Source of the DNA: Moniliella sp. 'wahieum'
Taxonomy: Eukaryota; Basidiomycota; Moniliellomycetes; Moniliellales; Moniliellaceae
Direction: 5' to 3'
DNA: 64,000 nucleotides
Assembly: GCA_003971905.1 (NCBI GenBank)
Contig: RSEE01000064.1
Location: 310,001 to 374,000, forward strand
The position numbers were made by a program, and so were the translations under genes. Below the pieces are notes generated by a model that saw nothing but the letters and a program-made list of their open reading frames with translations, was not told the DNA's origin and searched no databases. This document shows positions 1 through 12,576 of this stretch, in pieces; positions within the stretch are counted from its first letter, which is position 1, and the number at the start of each line of letters is the position of its first letter.

Positions 1-1512
1 CGCATGGTGGTGGCAGGCGGGGTAAGGTGAAACAGACAAAAGCAGAGCCAAGATCCGAGAGCTCATGCTGACCCAAACTAAGCAGCACATCTCTCCCCTG
101 CCACGAGGCGAGCCAGCCAATTGTGGTGTCGGTCTCCCTCGCTCGCATGGAGGTTATGGGGGCCAAGCTGAATCGCCCCCCCAAGCGCCGAGGAGGTCGG
201 AAGGGTGGGACGATGGCTAGTTGGGACGCGGGAGGGCAGCAGCTGGTGCCGGGGGGGCGGATAGGTTTGCCGACAGTGCGCTTGGTGCTGATGACGCTAT
301 GGAGGAGACGGGGAGGGCAGGGGGGCGGCTGTGACGTGGGACGCCGGCGCCTGCCGGCCGGCTGTGCTGACTGTGTCGAGGGCGAGGGAGGGCGGGCGCG
401 GGAGGGGGAGCGGGCGGAGGAGCCGGAAGAGGGCACGGGGAGTGTTGGCGAAGGTGGTACTGCGGAGGAAGGCGAGGGCGTGTGCTGGCTGGCGGAGCAT
501 GGTGGCCAGGACGGGATGTGGCTGGGGTGTTGCGCTCAGCTGAGCGGAGGTCGGCTGATGGCAGCAACGAGCACAGGAGTAACTGCGATGCGACTGTACA
601 CTGCGCCCCGCAATCATTAATTACTCCAGCCCGGCAGTGGAGGTGGGGGGTCGCGATCAACTGCAATTCAAAATGGGGTGGGTGTGGGGCAGCCAAAAGT
701 AACTATAGTAAACTAGTAACGGCGCAGCCGCTACACTATGCTTTCCGATTAACACGAATAGCGGCAATCCATCATCATCATAGGCTCCTGCCACCCGTGT
801 TGGGTACGCGATGGGAATGCTGTGATGTGATCGCGGGTGGGTACACTATAGTAACGAGCTGACGGACAGTACACCCACTAAACGCCCGATGAGCGAGAGC
901 CCGGTAAGCCAACTGTGTGCCGCATATTCCCTGCTTTGATTCTCTCCTAAAAATGTTATAGGAGTTTTATGGTTCAGCTACTAAATGGGCCGATTGACGT
1001 TTAGCAGTAGGCGCCAGGTTGGTGAATTGGAACAGACGGAAACGGGAGAACGAAACTACAAGGAAACAGCCGAAGGAGAGCAGATCCCTACGACCGCATC
1101 AGGGAAGAGAGCGAAGCCATTAGTAGGAAGGCGGAAAGCGAGGCCATAGAAGGCAGAAGGCGAGGCCATAAGGCAAAAAGAAGAAAGGCAATAATACGGC
1201 AGGGGACAGCGAGGCCGTGAGAAGAGAGGGAAGCGAGGTCATGCGTCAGAGAGCATAACGGCGAAGCTCAATGACAACAAAGCACAGTGTTGAGAGAAGA
1301 AGAAGAAAAGAAGAGCAAAAGGCAGTTGGAAGGCCACCGTCTTTGCCTTTGAAGTGGGGGAAGGTGGGGAAGAAAACTAACCCAAGGAGGCCAGGCCGGG
1401 ACACAACTGAGTGTATCCGGGGGAAAGAGGGTGGACGATGGATAGGATACACTCGTAACATTCCTTGCAGAACGCTGGATCAGAACGTTGATCGTTTGAT
1501 CCGAACGAACGT
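1..1512. other. left-edge region, no supported gene
   Basis: GC-rich open frames exist on both strands between about 120 and 860, including a Pro/Ala/Ser-rich one on the minus strand, but none has a recognisable motif and they overlap one another. From about 1070 to 1290 the DNA is purine-rich and repeats short GAGGCCATA-like words. The minus-strand frames may be the end of a gene lying left of the window, but nothing here supports that directly. Confidence 0.3.
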
Positions 1513-3558
1513 TCAGGCCGAATCATGCTCAGTATCCATATCGTTCCGGCGCCACGCCCCCTGATTCGCCTGATTCGCCGATTCGCCTGGTTGGCCTGGT
1601 TGGCTTGAGTGCTTGACTGGCCTGTTAGCCTGACTGGCAGAAAGGTAAGGGACAGAGACGATGGCGCCTTGGCTAAAAGTGCCCTGTGTGCTCGGAGGAG
1701 CCATGGCGGGGGAGTAATAGTTGTGCCACTGCTGTGCCTGCGCAGGAGGCTGAACAGAAGAAGATGCTTGAGGCGAAGAGGAAGGCGAGGGGCGCCAAGT
1801 GCCAGTGCCAGATACGGCGTACGAATCGTACTTCGTCGCACTACCATCCCAGCCCTCGACAGGTATTTTCCCCCCGAAGAAGAGGAAGAGACTGGAAGGA
1901 GCAGAAACGAGACCGGTAACCAATCGGGTGGATTTGTTCCCAGCTCCAATGTGGTGTCCGTGTCCAGTGACGTCCGCCGAGAGAGAGTACACGGGCGCAC
2001 TTGAGTGTACCCGCTGCTCGGCCTGGCCTTGCGGGGGATGAGGTCGAACATATGCCGGTGGTGGGAGGCAACAGGGTACGGTGGTGCAGAGATGGAAGAG
2101 GAGAGGAGGCCGACGCCGACGCCGGCGCAGAGGCAGAGAGCAGAGGTAGAGACAGACGTAGAAGCCGAGGCATACGTAGAAGCTGAGCAGACGCTGAGGC
2201 AGCGGAGGAGCCGAGGCAGAAATGGAGGCAGAGGCAAAGGCAGAAGTAGGCTGTGCAAGGAAATATGCGGAGGAACTGCGACGGGCTCATGCTTAGGGCG
2301 GGGAAGACGCGTTGCCAAGTCAGCTCCGACCGAACGGACCACCTCTCACCCCCGCGTGCCATCGGGCAAACACCTCTTGCATCACCGCAATTGCCGTGCC
2401 ATCCCAACAGGCCTTTTTCCCTACCGCCACCAGCTCATCCTCTCTCGCATCTCGGCCGCCGACTTGAGGAGGAACCCAAGATCCTTGTCCGCGCGCTGCG
2501 GGGTGCAACATGCGTCTTGTAATGCTGCAGACTATTGTCTTGACGCGAAAAACGGGCACCACATTTAGGAAAGGTGCAGAGGTACGGTCGTGCATCTGTA
2601 CAGATACAAACACGGTCAGAAACAAGCAAAAAAAAAACAAAGCAAAAATAGACCCAGGCCCAGGTTCCCACACGTACCACGGTGGATGCGGCTGTGACGA
2701 GCGGCATGTCCACTTGTGCTGAACGTCTCGCTGCACACACCACATGGATACCTCTTTTTTCCATCCACCATGATAGGGCAGGGCGGCTGCGGCTGCGGGT
2801 TGTGGTGTTGCGTCGACTGGTGGACGAGTCCGGTACGAGCGCAGCCTCGTTGGCCGGTGAGCGAAGGAGGGGGAGGAGATAACTCAAGTGGTGCAAGGGC
2901 AGTTTCGCCGGGTCAGTGTGGCGCCGGCGCTTAGATCGTGGCTTTAGGAACGGAGCCAGCGCCCGCTCATCCTGCACACTCAGCATGGCGGCGGGCTGGG
3001 CCGGCACACTTGGAACAGGGTGTGCCGGATGAAGTTCGAGTGTAGGAAGGGAGGACATGAGCGGGCGGGAAGTTGGTGGGTCTGCAGGGAGTGCGTAACT
3101 TTGTGTCTCTGCTGGCCAAGAGTTAATGTGGGTGGTTGAATGTGGAACGTTCGCCATTGGGGGCAAAGGGAAAGGTGTAGGCGTCCCAAAACGCGTGGCT
3201 TCATGTTGTGCTCGTCGGGATGCACCATGGGTGGTATGGCTGGCGCAGGCATGGCTTCTGGTGCTTCTGCAGCGGATCGAATTTGGTATGACCCACTAGG
3301 GAAGTACGGACGGTTGGTAACGGAGTACAGATGGGTCGGGCCAGGGGGACTAGGGAAGATCGCTCCCAACTCCGCCGCGGCAGGCCCTACCAAAGGAGTC
3401 GGTAAAGCCCTGAAATTCATCGTGCTGCTCGGTTCAGGGTAGGGGCTTGGACCCGATGCAGGAACGGGGCCTGGGTTGGGGCGGAGAGGAAGTGCGAGAG
3501 GGAATTTAACATCGCGTTCGACGACGCGTTCCCTGGCACCAAGATCGGGACGAGACAT
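1513..3558 (-). CDS. Nrg1-like two-finger C2H2 zinc-finger transcription factor
   Basis: Likely a sequence-specific nuclear repressor of the Nrg1/Rgm1 type. Two adjacent C2H2 fingers are visible: the first reads YPCGVCSETFSTSGHAARH, the second CTFPKCGARFSRQDNSLQHY. The GHxARHxRIH and RFSRxDNxxQHY signatures are those of fungal Nrg1-like proteins, which repress glucose- and stress-controlled genes. An 82-nt intron (2596-2677, donor GTACGT, acceptor TACAG) splits the pair in the linker, and splicing keeps the frame. Upstream is a Pro/Ser-rich low-complexity N-terminus (about 2890-3558) containing a basic patch, KPRSKRRR. Downstream, a Ser/Gln/Pro-rich frame ending at 1513 is probably the C-terminal region. 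The reading frame changes between these blocks near 3200 and 2800 and again after the fingers, so the total length and the start (3558 is the first plausible start) are uncertain. The fingers are certain; the outer parts are inferred from strand, codon use and adjacency. Confidence 0.75.
2596..2677 (-). other. intron between the two C2H2 fingers
   Basis: Donor GTACGT at 2677 and acceptor CAG ending at 2596, with a pyrimidine-rich 3' half. Removing it joins HSRIHRG to DARPYLC in frame, giving the normal seven-residue style linker between fingers. Confidence 0.8.
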
Positions 3559-5635
3559 GCAGGGTGGGTGGTGGAAGCAGTTCTGGACTGAAAGATCCTA
3601 GCAGTTGCGAAGGCGAAAATGCAGCGGAACAGTCGTCCATCAAGCAGGTCAGCAGACCAGATCAGAAGAAGCGCAGACAGGGTCCGCATAGTTCAGACGA
3701 TATCCAAGATAGCAAGAATGGCATCCCACGGTAGACGGCCAGTGATATAGCCGATAGACGGGCAAAGAGCAGCAAACAAAACAAAGAGAGTATGTCAGCA
3801 TCCAACATTCGTATTCACGCTCCACGTCAAGTCATCACAAGCGATTAGGTGTTTGCTTCGGCCATAATGGTGTGACCGACCGGAATCCTCCGCCTGAGGC
3901 CTGAAGGCCCCACGTGCCTGACGCCTCCCACCCTTGCATCATCCAGCCAGCCTGACACTCAGCTCAGTTGAGGCCCTGAGGCCTGGGGGCCGATCGACGC
4001 TCTCCACAGCACACCTCCGTCCGTGAAGGATATGTTTGCATCCGAACGCCTTGGCTGCGCGACGCCAACTTCACCAGCGCAGGTCACCGTTTTCGGGACC
4101 ACGGGACGACAATAGAAGCACAAAGCCAGATGCTCACCGCCTGTCACATGGGACCTGGCTCATATCACGCGGAGCACGTCTGTGACTCGTTCGAACGATG
4201 CGATCGACGCGATTGAAATGCTTGTCCGCGTTGCCATGTATGCCATGCACCATGCACCATGCATACCGTGGGTCACGGTCATGTCCAGCTTCAACGGTTC
4301 AAGCTTCAGGCCTCAGGCTCTCCAACATTCGGCGTTCATTGCCAGCAGGCCGTTCATCCAGGAACGATGGGCTCTCGTGCCGGCGTGACCGTGGCTGTGA
4401 TCGTGACCATGCCTGTGACGGCGTGAGCGTGACCATGACGGGGACGGGGGCACGCGACAGGACGAGGGGCCAAAAGAAGGCAACCTAACCCAGCTCAAGC
4501 GGGATGCATTCATCCCAGGTCCATGCCAAGGTGATGGTAATGGTAGATGATCGATAAAGCTTGAAGGCTTGGAGGAGTGGCCAGTGGGAAGGGCGTGAAG
4601 CTTGGAGAGTGAGTGGGAAGCGATCGGAGCTGGTTGGACGTTGGGAACTGCGAGCGTAAAATTCAACCCGCCCCTCCACCTCGATCAGTGATCCAGACAT
4701 CACCGGTCACATTCACATACGGTGAGGGCTCTGCGGAGTGGTTGTTGTGCATGGCGCAGGACAAGGTCATCAAGCGACTGGACCCAGTGACTAGTGGAGA
4801 TGATCGATGTGTAGTGACTTAGTGACTAGTGACTCAATGGCTTGTCACGTTGTGTTCGGTGTGCTTTGCGCTGTTGTGTTGTGGGATACGCGCTACGCAC
4901 CGATACGCAAGAGTGCGCGGGAGAGCGAGGCACGGGCGGGAACAAGAAGAGACCCAGCACACGGGCCGAACAAGCTTTGGGCATTGCAGCTGGCAATAAG
5001 GAATTGGCGCAGGGCAGAGGCGAAAGTGGCCGCGGACGGCAGCGGGTGGAATGGGCCTGGGTAGGGGATGGGATGGGATGGGACGGAGGGGGAGGGAGGC
5101 AAAAGCAGCTATACTGCTGGAATGTCACACGCACCTGAAAGACAGACGTTGGGTGATGTTTTGAGACGGCGCGTACCACGGGACACGGCACTGTGTCACC
5201 CCCGTAGCACGTGCCGATATGAATTGGTGTTGATGTATGTTGATGTTGACGCTGACGCCTGCAGAGTGGAAGCACCGAACGGCAGCCAACAGGTGTGGAA
5301 TGGGGACGCGTTGAGATGGAGCAGGAAGGATGGAAACGGAGTGGTGGCTAGAGAAGGTGGAGGAGCAGGGGATGATGATGAAAAAATAGAAAAGTAGGAG
5401 GAGGGGGATCATCTCGATCATCAGGGCTATAGCGGAGCATTAGCCGAGAAAAGAAGCACGCATCGTCGATGGGCGACGCACGATGCATGGGCAATGTATG
5501 GGCGATGCATGGGCGATGAGCGTGTGCGCCGGCCAGGGCCTGGACCGAGACCCGACAGAAGAGGAATCGGAGATGGCGCGATGGCGATGGATTGAATGCC
5601 GAGTACGTACATACCCTGACGTGTCCCCGATATAT

Positions 5636-5698
5636 GGATGGATGGACGGATGGCCCACTGGAATGATGGATGGGTGGATGGAGGGATGGATGGATGAA
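5636..5698. repeat. GGAT-type tetranucleotide repeat
   Basis: Imperfect tandem of GGAT/GGATG units, with interruptions in the middle. Confidence 0.8.
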
Positions 5699-5978
5699 TG
5701 AGTGCAAGATGCGTTGACATGGTGACCGGTGACAGGTGACACGGGGTCTGTGACAGGTGATGTGCACACGTGATACCGGTGACCGTCCGATCAGGCAGCA
5801 CATGCGTTCGATGATCACTCGATCACCAGATCACAGACCCCTGCCGACGCAGGGTACGCGGGAGCAGACGAAGCGTAACGCGTAAGTACAAACAGTAGGT
5901 ACCACCGCGGATCTATTGTCCGACAGCGCAAAGCGCGCTTGGCAGCGGAGGCTGGGTGGCAGCGAATGGCAAGCCAGT

Positions 5979-6016
5979 GGGATCTAGGGGATCTAGGGGA
6001 TCTAGGGGATCTAGGG
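5979..6016. repeat. GGATCTAGG nine-base tandem repeat
   Basis: Four exact in-phase copies of a nine-base unit containing the palindrome CTAG. Confidence 0.9.
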
Positions 6017-7365
6017 CAGGGCATAGGACAGGGTAGGTGGCCACGCGTGTGGCTGGCGGCCGCAGCCATCAGACATCAGACGTCTGCTGCCGTGGATATA
6101 CGTCCAGCGGGCCGAATGGATGATCCGATGAAGAGTTCATACGTTCATGGCCATCGACCATCGCTGATGTCCAGGCCCCCGTCCACACGGGTCCATCGGT
6201 GGGAAAAGGGTGGCGGCAGTGTCGCGGCGCAAAAAAGGCAAAAGTATTCCGAGTACTCTTCAATAACTGTTGAGTAGCCAAACACTACTCGTACTCACTA
6301 TTAGCTCATTACTCTTCTCTTCAAGCTCTCCACTCACACTTCGGCTGCACCACTGCCGCTGCCGCTGCCGCCCGCTGCCGCCCCCCGAGCATCTGGACGT
6401 CACGCGTCACATTGCACGTCACGACGTGTCACAGTGGTATCTGGTGTAAGCATGTAAGGCCTAATGCGTAACGTCTAAAAAGTCTGTAACCAGAAGGAAG
6501 CAGTAACCACTGCCGCACCTAGTAACCTAGTAACTAACACCCAGGCCTTGTCCCGTTGCCTTGCCTTTTACCAATTACTGGTGGTTACCTTGCCAGCCCT
6601 TGGCGCCTTCCCCCAGCCCATGCAAAAAGTTCAGATCTCAGAGCAACATCAGCAAGGGAACTAAGACCCAAATGATTGGGTTGAACTTAGTTGGTACACG
6701 TTATGAGCACGGTTGTGAGCACATACCTTGAATCATTAACCAAGCTTAAAGCTCTTGAAGGAGCTCCTCTGAAGTACGGGATGACAGCGTTAAGGTTCTG
6801 AGGCCTCCGTCAGATCTCAGATGCCTGAAAAATCTTCTGCAAGCCTGGCACCCTGAGGCTTGAGGGTCTGAGGGGTCTGATGTTCGAGTGCTCCCTTCCA
6901 TTGGGAACAGGCATCTAACAGGGATCCTATACGCGATCCACTTCGGAGCACTGCGCCTTGATGAATTAAGACAGGCGTGAATATAATGCGGGTAAAGCTC
7001 TCGGCGAAAAGCGGCGGGAATGCACAAAAAGGATTGAAGCCCACGTGTGATTAACGTGTGGATAAATTGTTATGAGCGACATGGTCTCTCGTTTGAGTTC
7101 CAACTGCGCCCCCCCCACCTCGTCTCGCTCGACCGGTAGAGGGCGACCAAATTCACACAAAAAGCATTGGCCGTATTTACTTTTCGCGCGACGAGAGCAG
7201 GTAAATAAGTATATCCGCACTGAGATGAAAGGGACGCAACGAAACGCGGGGTATTGCCTTGCGTTACCTTATAAGAGTGGGCAATGCACACCAATGATAA
7301 TGAACCAAGTGCTGTTTTACAGATGAGTTTTGGCCGCAAGTGCAACTGTGAATGAGCCGCCTGTG

Positions 7366-7391
7366 ACAACAACAACAACAACAACAACAAG
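7366..7391. repeat. (CAA)n microsatellite
   Basis: About eight to nine uninterrupted ACA/CAA triplets, ending at AAGCTCG. Confidence 0.9.
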
Positions 7392-7972
7392 CTCGAAACG
7401 CAGCGGTAGGACAAACAACCCTTTGATAGTGTATCAGGTAAACTGGGCCCAGCAATCCGTTGGATGGATACATAATAAGCTATGGAGATGGAACCTCTTT
7501 ACCTTGAACAAACACTCCACAGAAGACGAATGAGATCTGAGATCATCAGTATTATTATGTGCATTGAAAGGAACATGTGCCCACAGGACGTCCATCTCTC
7601 TGGACCGACGTGAACGAGACTACATCTCTTGCTTGAGCTGTGACAGATCGTAACACGTACCATTGACACCCTCTGACCTCACATACTCCGCCGGCATCAA
7701 CAAAACTACTAAAAGTACCTGGAAGTAACGCTCTGCTCCCAAACCGCCGTCACATTGCCCTTCCCCGTATATATACTCTTCCGATCCCACCCACACAGCT
7801 GCAGCAGAGTGGCATATCTAGCCCCCAATGCTGGGTCCCATGGACCCAACTACTAGCCTCCAGACATGTGATCGACCATCCTTCAAGCTTCATCATGCAT
7901 CCTTATCCATGCAGCCCAATACATCCGTCACGCGCGTCACTTAACCCGCGGCTGTGCTTAGATTCAAGCTTC

Positions 7973-7987
7973 AAGCTTCAAGCTTCC
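7973..7987. repeat. AAGCTTC heptad repeat
   Basis: Two exact AAGCTTC units plus a partial one. It is one of several places in the window with this same unit (others at 13951, 15440, 15486, 26579, 35262, 38645). Confidence 0.8.
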
Positions 7988-8487
7988 GCGTGAGAATATG
8001 GTCACAGAGGTCACAGGCACACACTGAAGCTTGAAGCTTGGAGAGGCAAGACGCATCTGGCCTGTTGTGGCCAGAGCGTGGTACCGAGGGATCCACACGG
8101 CGCACCACGGCTTGAGGCGTTGAACGTTGATTGTTGATTCCTGAAGCCCAGGCCTGAGGTGAAATGGTGCGGGTCCATGGATCATGCAGATCATGCTCAT
8201 GCCATGCACGGAATGTACAACATTCCCCGTCGATGAATGATTAATGACTGTGCTGGGTCGGAGTGTGTTGGTCTCTGGATCGGCTTTTGTTGCCATCACA
8301 GAACCATGATGAACGTATTTCAGCCTGAGGCCTGAGGAGACCTCATCGGAGAGGTGCAGCTGGGCAGCTGGGCAGATGGCTATAGCGTTGGGGCTTACGT
8401 CCTGTCTCCTCACCGTTGTAGTTCAACTGGGTCAACCTTCAACGACGGTCCTGAGGCTGAGGCGTCCTAGGAAACCGTATAGCCGGA

Positions 8488-8541
8488 ACCCATAGGAAAC
8501 TATATCGTAGCAATCCATAGGAAACTGGTTCGTAGCAAAAC
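8488..8541. repeat. diverged direct repeat of about 25 bases
   Basis: Two adjacent copies share CCATAGGAAACT and then TCGTAGCAA; a third CCATAGGAA partial follows. Family unknown. Confidence 0.6.
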
Positions 8542-9345
8542 CCCCCCATAGGAACCCATCCCTATATGATAGGACCCGCACATGTAATACCTCAGTCGGC
8601 GCGTCACGCGTCACGTGTCACCGGTCGGGCCTCAGGCCGGCTGATGCGCTATCGAGGACATACTGGAACGCGTTCCGCCTGAGTTCCGCCCCTACCTTGT
8701 TTGTACCTCTAGGCGGGGCTCTAGTTGATTGGATGAGCACCATTGCGAGATACGGAATCTGACCTGCCTTGCTCGCCTGCCACAATACAAATACGTGTGC
8801 GACTACCATCCTAAGGCCTAGTGCACCCCACGGCAACCCACGGTAACCCACTGCCACCACCCAGGTTTTTGCTTTAGTAGTAGTAGTAAGTAGTAGTAAG
8901 TAGAAGTCGTAGTGCTTGCATCGTAATACGGCCCTGTGGACGACGGGCTGTGGCACATATCACACTGTTTGCCACATCAAGGCATCAAGCTGCACGCCGT
9001 TGGCTCCATCCTTAGGACGTAAGGCTTCGTACGCATACCAGCCCCCCCCCCACAAGTTGCTCGTCAGCGCCGTCGTGTGCGGCCGCGGCCCTTCTGCCAA
9101 GCGAATCCAGTACCCCAGTACCCAGTACCCCAGTACCCCAGTACCCAGTACCCAGCCCCCGCACCCAACAGTCCCATCCTAGCACCATACCAGCACTCTA
9201 GCAAGCCATTACGATCCGACCGGAGGGTTACAGACGAGGCCCCTCGCCCACTGGGTGGGAAAGCGATGTATGAAAGAGACGAGGCACGAGGCACGAGAGA
9301 CCAGAGACCAGAGACGAGAGAGGGAAGAGGGGTGAGGAAGGACGA

Positions 9346-9360
9346 GGGGGGGGGGGGGGG
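9346..9360. repeat. G15 homopolymer
   Basis: Fifteen consecutive G. It is a likely site of length error in sequencing and a possible replication or transcription obstacle. Confidence 0.9.
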
Positions 9361-9520
9361 AAAGGGGGAGGAAAAACGTCCCCCGCGGAAGTATCGTGAT
9401 CCTGTGATCCAGAGAGGTGATCGAGAGAAGTGATCGAGAGGGGTCGAGGCCATCTTCGCAAGCTTGAAGCGAGACGCTGGTAGTCTAGAAGTAACAAGGA
9501 ACAAGGTAAGAAGCAAGAAG

Positions 9521-12008
9521 CTAGGTCGGTAGTCGGTAGTCGTAGTGGCTAGGTAGGTAGCTAGTGCTGTTAAGTCGACGTCGTAGCCACAGGTACGGCA
9601 CGACTTGGCTTGGCCGTCGTGCGCTGCGCAAGGAACGCGAGGTCCAGTGAGAAAGCCTGTGAGTCCGCCGGGGTGGTCGGGTTCGAGGTCGAGTTTGGGG
9701 TCGGGTGGGAGGAGGGGGGGTAGGGTAGATGTGGCCGTGGGTGCCGGTCCTGACGTCGGCCTGAGGTCGGTCCAGAGGTTGGTGAAGGTGCAGGTGCAGG
9801 TGCAGAGCAGGTGCAGGTGCAGAAGCAGGTGCAGGTGCAGATGGCACTTTGGAATCAAACATGGACCCGCCGACCAAGGAGCGCAGGAGCGCATCCGTCT
9901 CTGTGTCCTCGGCCGTGACCGAGGGTTGGACTGAGAGTGGGAGCGGGACTGGGACTGGGATTGGGATTGGACTGGGATTGGGAGTTAGATTGGGATTGGG
10001 AGTGAGATGCGGCCGAGCTGGTGGAATCAACGAGGACCGGAAGAAAGGGGGCTATCGTCGGTTTAGGAACCTGTGCGCCGGATTGTTGTGGTGAGCTCGT
10101 GACTGGGAAGCGGAAGTGTAGCTGACGCAGAAGAAAACCGAGCCTGATCCCGACCCTGACGCGAAAGTGATCCGGCAACGAAACCGATCCGGAAGTTGGA
10201 CTGATCCTGGCACGGTCCAGCAGCATCGAAGAGTGCGCGCCAGTGCCACTTCTTGGTCCGAAGGCGGACGCGGGGTAACTGATAGCGATAGACTGTCCCT
10301 TTAAGCCTTGCGGGGGTCATCGTCCGCTTCCTGGTAAGTGGGGCAGGTGAGGAGGGGGTGGGGGAACGGAGATGAAGCACCATCGGCATGAACTTGGGCC
10401 AGAGCAAGAGGGTTGAGCCCGCTCAAGTAAAAAACATCCCTGGCGGTACGGGTAGAGGGTATCCATTCCCGTTCCCATTAGGATTCCCATTAGGATTCCA
10501 TTAGGATTTCCATTAGGATTCCCATTGGCCGTGGCATTGGGCTGTGGTGCAGGGGCGGGTGTTGTTGGTGAGCCTGTGCGGGGGGAGCCTCCTCGGGTCG
10601 AAGCGCGGTCATACTCATGGGACCAAGGGACGCGGGGGAGCGGCGAGAGAGGGAGGGGGAACCAGTCCGACTAGCTGGCCGACTGGCCGGGCGAGAGGTA
10701 GGACGGGAAAGGGTCGATGTACCGCCGACTTGATGGCCCGAAGCAGGATGGGCATGGGGTGCGGTCCTTAGCGCGCTGTCCTGCCGAGCTAGAGGAACGG
10801 GAGGAGTGAGTGGAATGGTGTGCGTGGGCACCGTGGTGGTGAGCATGTCCTACGTGGTGCGTAGCCGATTGAAGCACACCCTGTTGCTTGTTGCTCGTTG
10901 ACAGACGACCAGAACGGTACATGTCTTGAGCTTCCTCGCTCAACGTCCACCAGGATCCTTTGCCAGCGGCCGAGGCAGGCCGAGGCACCTTGATAAACAA
11001 GTTGCTCTTGATTGACAAGGTCGACTTGATCCGATTCTTAAACGCGGGCCTATGCGTTCAGTCCGATCCGGTTAGCTACTCTTTTTCCGAGCCAAAGTGG
11101 GAGAAAAACAACAAAAAACAAAAACAAACAAAAGGGAAAAGGAAAAGGAATAGGAAAAGGGAAAACTCACCTCCCAATCCTTGCCGTTGGCCCACTCATG
11201 AATCTCGGGGAATTTTTGGCACATGCCATGGAACAGATCCTGGATCACCAACCGGCGCTGTGGGGACTCGGCAATGGTAGCACAGATCATGTCGGACCAA
11301 ATCAAGCGCTTGCCATTGACGTAAAAGGGGAGGAGGCGGGGTCCGTGACCATGGGAAGGGTGCGGAGGGCCGGCAGCGCCAGGAAGGCCCGCGCCGGGAA
11401 GGCCAGCGCCGGGAAGGCCAGCAGGAGGCAGACCAGCGGGAGGCAAGCCAGCAGGCAAGCCAGCGGCGCCGAGTTGGGAAAAAGCAGCGGCGGGGTCAAA
11501 CGATCCAAGGCCAAGACCTGGGGTGGAGTAGCCTGTGCGAACGAGGCCTCGTGCGCCTGCTCCTCCGGGACTGCTGGCGCCCGAAGCGGGAGCAGAGGGA
11601 GCAAGGGGCGTGGCACTGGTGGAGACCATGGGGCGGGAAGCAAAGGGCATGCCACCGGTGGCGGCGAAGCGGGCGAGCTGGTCGTTGAGGTAAGCGAGAG
11701 AGGCATTGGTGGTAGCGGTAGCGGCCATGTTGGGGGCCGGGTGGAGGAGGCCGGGGTTGGTGCGCATCTGGACGGAGGGGCCTGGTGGGCGCAGCAAAGA
11801 AAGGGTGGAGGGAAGGGAGGGAGGCGGGGGCGGAGGCGGTGCGGGCGGCGGCGGGGCGAGGCCAGGGACAGGGAGGAAGGCAGGGGCGGAGAAGGTGGGG
11901 GCGGGGGCCGGTGGGCCGCTGGCAGGAGCGGCAGGGAAGCCATGGGCGCTCTTGCTCGAGGGTGGGGACGGGCAGCTGGAGCGGCAGGAAGGGGGCCTGG
12001 GTGTTCAT
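9521..12008 (-). CDS. divergent forkhead-domain transcription factor
   Basis: A nuclear DNA-binding protein with one forkhead (winged-helix) domain at about 10950-11320. The first exon of the domain contains ICATIAESPQRRLVIQDLF and ends WANGKDWE. The second continues NRIKSTLSIKSNLFIKVPRP and GKGSWWTL, matching the helix 3 and wing 1 order of the family. A 134-nt intron (11037-11170, donor GTGAGT, acceptor TTTAAG) joins them in frame. The N-terminus is Pro/Ala-rich with PAGLP/GAGLP repeats (11380-11470), and one possible start is the ATG at 12008. The C-terminus is His-rich, then Ser/Pro/Gln-rich, with SQSQSN and NPNPSPSP tracts. Coding-like sequence continues to about 9521, but the frame changes several times after 10671, so the true end is not fixed. 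The recognition helix lacks the usual His (see findings). Targets are unknown. Confidence 0.72.
11037..11170 (-). other. intron inside the forkhead domain
   Basis: GTGAGT donor, long T-rich tract, and a TTTAAG acceptor. Other nearby AG sites leave a stop or the wrong phase. This one joins DWE to NRIKSTLS in frame at the start of the recognition helix. Confidence 0.7.
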
Positions 12009-12576
12009 GGCGGCAGGCGCTCCGAGGGTGGAGGTGGGGGTGGAGGCGGTGTGGCGGTGGCGGTGGAGGCGGTGTGGCGGTGGCGGTGGAGGCGGAGGGA
12101 GCAGCAGGCACAGCGAGGGCAGGCGAGGGACGTGTGGCGTCGCACGGAGGCTCGGCGAAACAAAACAAGGGGGGCGGCGGCGGGAGAAGCGAAGGGGGCG
12201 GCGAGCGTCAGGCGTCAAGCGTCACGCGTCACGGAAGGCTCACGCGTCACGCGTCGGCCTTCCAAGTGGCGGAGGGGCGTGGCGCCGCTGACGGAGCAGT
12301 GCGCTGCCGTGCCCGTGCACAACACCGCCCCCGGGTGCCTGCCCCCAGCCAGCAGTGACCTAGTGACCGGTGACTGTCCCACCGCTGACGGCGTGCTGTC
12401 AGCCGCTGCGCGCACACTGCCCCTGCGCTTCAGGAACGGCTGCCCAGCACGCGTGCACGGCGGCAGTGTCTGGTTCGCCGCGGCGGGCTGCTCGGCCGCC
12501 GAATTAAGGCCGCAGCGTCCGGCCACTGTCCTGCGCTGGGCCGTGGGCGGGAGTGGGTCTTGGACAGTGGGCCGTG

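Larger units (their letters stand above)
3559..9520. other. gene-free, repeat-rich interval
   Basis: About 6 kb with no frame that carries a protein motif. It holds short palindromic words (AAGCTT, AGGCCT, ACGCGT, ATCGAT), simple repeats near 5636-5698 (GGAT), 5979-6016 (GGATCTAGG), 7366-7391 (CAA), a 15-base G run at 9346-9360 and CAGTACC arrays at 9107-9155. Open frames here are short, overlap on both strands and look like chance. Confidence 0.6.

Noticed and set aside
11198-12358. Long plus-strand open frame of 386 codons
   Set aside because: It lies opposite the forkhead gene, is extremely Gly/Arg/Ala-rich and has no motif. It is the GC-rich shadow of the Pro/Ala-rich coding strand.
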